Source: PALSA-505 sp036495485 (GTDB lineage: Bacteria; Actinomycetota; Actinomycetes; Streptosporangiales; Streptosporangiaceae). Taken from it: a stretch of 12,177 nucleotides of DNA. Under the pieces are notes generated by a model that was not told the DNA's origin, made no database searches, and saw nothing but the letters and a program-made list of their open reading frames with translations. The stretch spans positions 1 through 12,177 of the forward strand of contig DASXMU010000191.1 of NCBI GenBank assembly GCA_036495485.1. Reading direction: 5' to 3'. Numbering within the stretch: position 1 is the first letter of the stretch; every line of letters starts with the position of its first letter. Positions 7,644 to 12,177 of the stretch are shown here, piece by piece. The position numbers and the translations under genes were made by a program.

Positions 7644-8387
7644 ATGAAGCAGGTCCCGCTGTCAGGACGGGTCATCTTCTCCGACTGGCACGGCGTGCTA
7701 TCCCGCGACCCGTTCTGGGTATCGATACGCCGCAGCGCCACCCACCCGCTGCACGACCAACTCGAAGCAGGCATGGCCGGGGTATTCGCCACCGGCCAGG
7801 ACACCGCCAACGAGTGGATGAAGGGCCTGCTGTCCTCCGATCAGGTCATCGCGGAAATGGGAATCCAGCTCAACCGGCGGTTCCGCGATGACTTCCTCGA
7901 ACGCCGCCTGGATCTGGACTGCGCCCGGATGAAGGTCAATGTCGAACTGTTCGAAGTGCTGCGGGAGATCAGGGCCGAGGCCATCGTCGTGGTCGCCACC
8001 GACAACATGGACTGCTTCGCCCGCGCATTCGAACACGCCCGCCACCGCAGGCGTCGCTTCCAGCGCGACCGGGAGGCCCTGGCAGACTGGGCCGTCATCT
8101 GCGACGACATCATCTGCTCCAGCCAGGCGGGGGCACTCAAAAGCGAAGACCCCCAGGCGTTCTTCGGGCCATGGCTGGCCACCCACGGGATGGAATTCGC
8201 TGACACCGTGCTCATCGATGACCGCGCCGACAACTGCGCCGCCTTCACCGGCCAAGGCGGCGCGGCCATTCAGTGGAAGATGGGCACCGACGATATCAGC
8301 GAGGTCACCAGCCAACTCCGGCAATGGGTCAACCCAGACGCCTCTGCCAGCGCACACGCCGCACAGGGTGCACCGGTAACTGGCTGA
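7644..8387 (+). CDS. HAD-superfamily hydrolase-like protein with DWHG motif I
   Basis: The 247-residue protein has the HAD layout. Motif I is VIFSDWHGVLS (10-20), with nucleophile D14. Motif II is VVVATDNMD (115-123), with T119. The motif III lysine is K166 in GALKSEDPQAFF. Motif IV is VLIDDRADNCAAF (189-201), with D192 and D193. Residues 25-110 form the expected helical cap. In phosphatases motif I is normally DxD; here the second Asp is His16, so acid/base chemistry may differ or activity may be reduced. The last ~17 residues are Ala-rich and probably disordered. It is the final gene of the operon, 23 bases after the kinase, and could dephosphorylate a pathway intermediate, perhaps one made by that kinase. 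The fold is well supported; the activity is inferred. Confidence 0.82.
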   Translation: MKQVPLSGRVIFSDWHGVLSRDPFWVSIRRSATHPLHDQLEAGMAGVFATGQDTANEWMKGLLSSDQVIAEMGIQLNRRFRDDFLERRLDLDCARMKVNVELFEVLREIRAEAIVVVATDNMDCFARAFEHARHRRRRFQRDREALADWAVICDDIICSSQAGALKSEDPQAFFGPWLATHGMEFADTVLIDDRADNCAAFTGQGGAAIQWKMGTDDISEVTSQLRQWVNPDASASAHAAQGAPVTG

Positions 8388-8423
8388 CCTGCAGGCTGTT
8401 AACCGCACGGTGATCAAGGTCGC

Positions 8424-8455
8424 CCGCCGCTTCCGCATGCATGAGCCTGCGGCGG
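8424..8455. terminator. GC-rich hairpin in the convergent gap, possible bidirectional terminator
   Basis: CCGCCGC (8424-8430) pairs with GCGGCGG (8449-8455) around an 18-base loop. An alternative inner stem is CCGCA (8433-8437) with TGCGG (8448-8452). It lies between the HAD stop (8387) and the regulator stop (8531), which read towards each other. No T-run follows on either strand, so this is a weak call. The rest of the 143-base gap shows nothing else I can support. Confidence 0.35.
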
Positions 8456-8530
8456 CGGTCAGACGCCAGGCGCTGCCTCTCCACCCCCGGCCACAACCCG
8501 GTAAGCACACCGCCAGTCCTCGATTGACGG

Positions 8531-11221
8531 TCATGTCCGCCCATCTTGCTCGCTTGAGGCCTGGGTCGCAGGCTGTGTTGCCTGAGGTGAGCTAAGATCA
8601 AGGAGCGTCTTCCGGAGTTCCAGTGCCCCTGGCGATCCGAGGCGTTCGCTGATGGCCAAAGCCTCGCGGAACGAAGCTTCGGCTTCTTCCCTCTTCTCCT
8701 GGTGCAGCAGAGAGTGGCCCATGCCTTCCAGCGATCGTGCTATCTCCAAATCCGATCCGATTTCGGACGCAATGGAGAGAGCGCGCTCGTGCATGGCGTA
8801 AGCATCCTGCGGATCGCCGGATTCCAAGGTCATCTCACCCAAGGCATTGCAGGCGCGAACCTCTTCTCGCCGCAGGCCAAGTGATTCATATATGTAGATT
8901 GCGCGTCTGATGCTTGAGAAAGTTTTCAGGGTTCCGTGAATGCTGTATTGCGAATCGCCGAGGGGGCGCAGTGTTAGGCGCTTCCGCTGCGAGATGCCGA
9001 GGCTGTGGGCCAGTTGCCTGGCGTCGTTAAGACTAGCTGCGGCCGCCTCGAACTCGCCTGCTTCGTGCTGGACTAGCGACAGGTACGCCAGCGCGTCCAT
9101 CTGCCCGTGCGGATTGCCGACGCTCCGTTGCATGTCGAGGGACCGGGCAACGCTCGCCATCGCCGCATGGTAGTTGCCGACCGATCCCCGGGCCGCCCCC
9201 AAGTAGTACAACACCAGGGCCTCCACGATTCCACCGCTCCCCCGGCAGAACTCCAGCGCCCGATCCAGATCTGCCTTCGCCGCGGAATAGCTCCCTAGCG
9301 CAAGATGCGCTCTGCTCCTGTAGGCGAGTGCCCCTGCCTGGCCAAGGTCATCTCCAAGTGTCGCATGCCGCCGCACAGCGTCTGTCAGTGTCTCAAGTCC
9401 GGCCGGGGACTGACCGGATAGGTGCTGGAGGAAGCCCAGTATCGTGAGCGCATTCGCCAGGCCTGGTCTATTCCCGTGCTGGCGGTGGAGCGTTATCGCG
9501 GATTCTAGTATCGGCAGGGCGGTCGAGTTTTCACCCATCATGTAGTAGGTATCGGCAATATCAGTGAGAGCATCGGCTTCCGCCTGCGGAGCGCCCATCT
9601 CGCGCGCGGAACTGAGGGCGATTTCGTGGAGCGCGATCACCTGTGACCAACTGCCGTGGTGACGCAGGTAACCGTGCATGGCAGACGGCAGCTCGACGGC
9701 ATACCCAGCACGGCCATGCGAGGCGGCGTACGCCGTGGCCGTCCTCAAGTTGACCTGTTCGGCGTCGAGCCAGGCCGCTGAGTCGACTGCAACGGTGAAC
9801 TCTGGCGAGCATACGGGCGGGCCCGCTGTGATGGTCGGAGGGCGCACGGGGATTCGGCGCGCGAACTGGCGTCCGGCGATACGAGCGGAATGGAGGTAGT
9901 AGGCGAGAAGCCGGTCGATCGCGGCATCCTGGTCGTCTGCCTGCTCGGCGGCGAGGGAACGAGAGTACTCGGCGATAAGGTCGTGCATCTGGTAGCGGTC
10001 GCGCCGGGGTTCGCGGAGCAGGTAGTGGTCATACAGGGCTAACAGGTGGTGCCGGGTACCCGCGAGCTCGCAGTCCGTCAGGGCAGCCACCACGTAGTCA
10101 TCGAAGTCGGTCCCCGGGTGGAGGCCAAGGTAGCGGAAAACGCGCTGCTCGTCTGGAGTGAGGTCGCGGTATGACAGGTCGAATGCCGCCGCGACGGATA
10201 GGTTCTCGGTTTTCATCAGCTCAAGGCGGTCGCGTGAGGCGGCCAGTTTCCCCGCCAGGGCTGCTGCGGTCCAGACCGGGTGATGCTGCAGCTGACGCGC
10301 GATCATTCCGATCGACAGAGGCAGGTACCCGCACAGCCAGACGATTTCCCGGACAGCACTGTCGTCTGGCCTCAATTCAGGCCGGAGCGCGAGTCGTACC
10401 AGCATAGCGGCGGCGTCCTTGGGAGGCAGCATGTCCAGGCTGATCACATGCGCGTCTTCCAGCGCGGTGAGATGCCTGCGGCTGGTGACCAGGACCAGGG
10501 TTCCGGGGGAACCAGGAAGGAGGGGGAGGACCTGCTCGCGCCGCGCCGCGTCATCCAGCAAGAGGAGCATGCGCCTGCCCACCAGGCGATCGCGCCACAG
10601 CCAGGCCCGCGGCTCCAGCCCGTCCGGGATGTACTGAGCGGGAATGCCGGAAGCCTGAAGCAGGCTCGCCAGCGCATCAACAGGATCGACGGGCCGATGG
10701 CCCGGCGTGTGCCCGTGCAACTGCACGAAGATCTGCCCGTCCGGGAACCCGTCCGCCAGCCGGTGCGCGACGTGCACCGCAAGCGCCGTCTTCCCCACCC
10801 CTGCCATCCCGCTGATCGCGCAGATGTCAGCGACGCCGCCCGCGCCAGCGTCCCTTACGGTCCTCAGGACGGACTCGATTTCCGGCTCCCGTCCGGTGAA
10901 CGAGGCGATGTCGCGCGGCAGCGTGCGGGTGGCGGCGGCGATGCCCCCGGGCAGCGGCCGGGAAACCATATTCCCGGTGGCGGGAGGGTGCCCGCGCGCG
11001 GCAGCCTCAAACCGGGCCCGGCCGTCCCCGGACAAGCCGAGGGCATCGGCCAGCAGCCGGGCAGTGTCCCGGCGCGGGAACCGGCTGACCCCGCGTTCCA
11101 GGTCACTGATGGACCGGTAACTCACCCGGGCGACTTCCGCCAGCTCCTCCTGAGTCAGCCCGGCAGCCGTGCGCAGCGAGCGCAGCAGGCCGCCGAAAGA
11201 CACCGGGAGCAGCTCGGACAT
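8531..11221 (-). CDS. XRE-type HTH / NB-ARC / TPR STAND transcriptional regulator
   Basis: This 896-residue regulator of the type common in actinomycete secondary-metabolite loci starts at ATG 11219-11221. Residues 8-63 form an XRE-like helix-turn-helix (LRTAAGLTQEELAEVARVSY, then ISDLERG). FTGRE (108-112) opens the NB-ARC domain. Walker A is GMAGVGKT (138-145), Walker B is LLLLDDA (219-225), TSRR (246-249) is kinase-3a-like, GYLPLSI (298-304) matches the GLPL position, and YQMHD (410-414) is the MHD nucleotide sensor. From about 545 to 875 there are roughly eight TPR-like repeats of about 40 residues, presumably the signal sensor. STAND proteins switch from ADP to ATP forms on ligand binding and oligomerise. 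It is complete and convergent with the operon. Control of the operon is an inference from proximity. Confidence 0.93.
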   Translation of the reverse strand: MSELLPVSFGGLLRSLRTAAGLTQEELAEVARVSYRSISDLERGVSRFPRRDTARLLADALGLSGDGRARFEAAARGHPPATGNMVSRPLPGGIAAATRTLPRDIASFTGREPEIESVLRTVRDAGAGGVADICAISGMAGVGKTALAVHVAHRLADGFPDGQIFVQLHGHTPGHRPVDPVDALASLLQASGIPAQYIPDGLEPRAWLWRDRLVGRRMLLLLDDAARREQVLPLLPGSPGTLVLVTSRRHLTALEDAHVISLDMLPPKDAAAMLVRLALRPELRPDDSAVREIVWLCGYLPLSIGMIARQLQHHPVWTAAALAGKLAASRDRLELMKTENLSVAAAFDLSYRDLTPDEQRVFRYLGLHPGTDFDDYVVAALTDCELAGTRHHLLALYDHYLLREPRRDRYQMHDLIAEYSRSLAAEQADDQDAAIDRLLAYYLHSARIAGRQFARRIPVRPPTITAGPPVCSPEFTVAVDSAAWLDAEQVNLRTATAYAASHGRAGYAVELPSAMHGYLRHHGSWSQVIALHEIALSSAREMGAPQAEADALTDIADTYYMMGENSTALPILESAITLHRQHGNRPGLANALTILGFLQHLSGQSPAGLETLTDAVRRHATLGDDLGQAGALAYRSRAHLALGSYSAAKADLDRALEFCRGSGGIVEALVLYYLGAARGSVGNYHAAMASVARSLDMQRSVGNPHGQMDALAYLSLVQHEAGEFEAAAASLNDARQLAHSLGISQRKRLTLRPLGDSQYSIHGTLKTFSSIRRAIYIYESLGLRREEVRACNALGEMTLESGDPQDAYAMHERALSIASEIGSDLEIARSLEGMGHSLLHQEKREEAEASFREALAISERLGSPGALELRKTLLDLSSPQATQPATQASSEQDGRT

Positions 11222-11303
11222 CTGACCCCAATCATGCCCGGACTCGATAACTCAGGGTAAAGCCATCCACACGTAGCCAGCAAACACAGAGGCACAGCGG
11301 CTG

Positions 11304-11994
11304 TTGCCCGCCTGCCGGCTGGTCGGCCATCGCGTCCCGATGAAACCAGACGCGGATCTCACCCAGTTCGGGGTCGCGCGGCTGCTCGGCGAGTTCCTCA
11401 AGCGGCTCGGCCTGGTCGAGGTCACGCTCGTCCTCAACGACTGGGGTGGCGGCCAGTTCCCGCTCACCGGACGCTTCCCCGGCCACGACCGGGGTCGTCC
11501 GGCTCGTCCTGGTCGCGTGCGAGGCATTCGACAGCATGCCGCCTGGACCCGCCAAGGCGATCAGCCGTGTCGCCGCCGTCCCGGGCGGCGTGTGGCTGCT
11601 GCTGCAACTGCTGCGGGTGCGCGCAGTCAGACGGCACCGCGACGCCTACGGCGGGATGAGCGTGCGCGGCCTGCCCGACGACGTGCTCACCGAATGGCTG
11701 CGCCCGGCCCGGGGCAGCCGCGCGATCCGCCGCGACCTCGCTAAGTTCGCCACCGGCACACCGCCACGCGACGTGCTCCTTGCCTGCAGCGAGCGGCTGG
11801 CCGACGTCGACCTGCCCGCATTGATCGTGTGGGCGAACGAGGACCGGCTGATGCCGCGCGAACACGGCCCGCGGCTCGCCGCGCTGCTGCCGGACGCCCG
11901 GCTTGCCGAGATCGCCGACAGCTCCACACTCGTCCCGGAGGACCAGCCCGAAGAACTGGCCCGCCTGCTGACCGACTTCACCCAATCGTCGTAG
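11304..11994 (+). pseudogene. Alpha/beta-fold hydrolase, 5'-truncated and frameshifted
   Basis: Two forward frames together make the middle and C-terminal part of an alpha/beta hydrolase. The first frame holds GHRVPMKPDADLTQFGVARL and the nucleophile elbow VLNDWGGGQ, an Asp-type elbow as in haloalkane-dehalogenase-like enzymes. The second holds VVRLVLVACEAFDSMPPGP, LIVWANEDRLMPREHGPRL (catalytic-acid region) and a C-terminus at STLVPEDQPEEL. Removing one G from the run GGGG at 11491-11494 joins the frames as HDR-VVRLVLV with no other change. The front (about 50-60 residues, including the HG oxyanion-hole region) is missing; an in-frame TAG at 11274-11276 blocks upstream extension and the only early start is TTG 11304. 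It is therefore doubly broken. It begins about 80 bases from the divergent regulator start. Confidence 0.8.
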
Positions 11995-12093
11995 GCTCTG
12001 CCCACCTTCCGGATCCAGCGGGAGATACCTGCCATTGCGATGCCTCATCTTCTGGCCGCGGGTGTGCCGGCGCCGTCACAATGGGGTCTACGT

Positions 12094-12103
12094 GGTGATC
12101 ACC
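12094..12103. promoter_or_regulatory. 10-bp perfect palindrome upstream of the terminal gene, possible operator
   Basis: GGTGATCACC is a perfect inverted repeat ending 4 bases before the ribosome binding site of the gene starting at 12121. Its position suits a repressor site or a 5'-UTR hairpin. No convincing -35/-10 pair could be assigned in the 126 bases between 11995 and 12120. Confidence 0.3.
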
Positions 12104-12107
12104 CGGT

Positions 12108-12115
12108 AAAGGAAG
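12108..12115 (+). promoter_or_regulatory. Ribosome binding site of the terminal gene
   Basis: AAAGGAAG lies 5 bases before ATG 12121, a near-ideal spacing, and is the main evidence that this ATG is a real start. Confidence 0.6.
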
Positions 12116-12120
12116 TGCTG

Positions 12121-12177
12121 ATGAGCGGGGAAAGCGCCACGCCTGGCGCGGGCCTGGCGGATGGTGGCGCCCGTTCC
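12121..12177 (+). CDS. Start of an unidentified gene, cut by the window edge
   Basis: Only the first 19 codons are present, an open frame rich in Gly, Ala and Ser that is probably a flexible N-terminus. The strong ribosome binding site at 12108-12115 supports translation. The palindrome at 12094-12103 may regulate it. No family can be named from this stretch. Confidence 0.55.
   Translation, partial: MSGESATPGAGLADGGARS

Noticed and set aside
8410..8595. Small basic 61-codon frame after the HAD gene, considered as a RiPP precursor or small protein
   Set aside because: It has no ribosome binding site, no leader/core-like composition, runs into the 3' end of the convergent regulator, and overlaps the hairpin.
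10280..11260. Plus-strand frame of 326 codons opposite the regulator N-terminus
   Set aside because: It is antisense to the HTH and NB-ARC coding sequence and rich in Arg/Gln/Pro, without recognisable motifs.

Overview
The window is very GC-rich, with strong third-position G/C codon bias, overlapping co-directional genes and GTG starts. It carries an IS1380-type transposase and a large HTH/NB-ARC/TPR regulator. Together these suggest a high-GC actinomycete (Streptomyces, Actinomadura or Streptosporangiaceae type). The genus cannot be fixed from sequence alone. No rRNA, tRNA or CRISPR array was seen.

Layout. (1) 1-1108: a DUF2075 / Schlafen-group-3 type helicase ORF that has lost its P-loop and everything upstream. 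(2) about 1226-2734: an IS1380-family insertion sequence with an intact transposase on the minus strand. (3) about 2737-8387: a tightly packed plus-strand operon. It runs: a beheaded radical SAM/SPASM enzyme whose first cluster-binding cysteines are gone at the IS junction; a soluble GT2 glycosyltransferase; a complete radical SAM enzyme with a C-terminal auxiliary-cluster cysteine set; a membrane GT2 with D/DxD/ED/QxxRW motifs; a thymidylate-kinase-like P-loop kinase; and a HAD phosphatase-like protein with an altered motif I. (4) 8388-8530: a convergent intergenic gap with a GC-rich hairpin. (5) 8531-11221 (minus): an 896-residue XRE-type HTH/NB-ARC/TPR STAND regulator. (6) about 11304-11994: an alpha/beta-hydrolase pseudogene, truncated at its 5' end and frameshifted by one extra G. 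(7) 12121-end: the first 19 codons of another gene, preceded by a good ribosome binding site and a 10-bp palindrome.

How the genes fit together. The operon combines two radical SAM enzymes, two glycosyltransferases, a small-molecule or nucleotide-type kinase and a phosphatase-fold protein, with a STAND regulator next door. This looks like a small specialised-metabolite or glycoconjugate pathway that I cannot match to a characterised one. No precursor peptide, PKS/NRPS module or dedicated exporter is visible. The IS has removed the catalytic front of the first radical SAM gene and probably the original promoter, so the pathway may be crippled in this strain. The two ends of the window are gene debris (helicase fragment, IS, hydrolase pseudogene), as expected for an accessory region.
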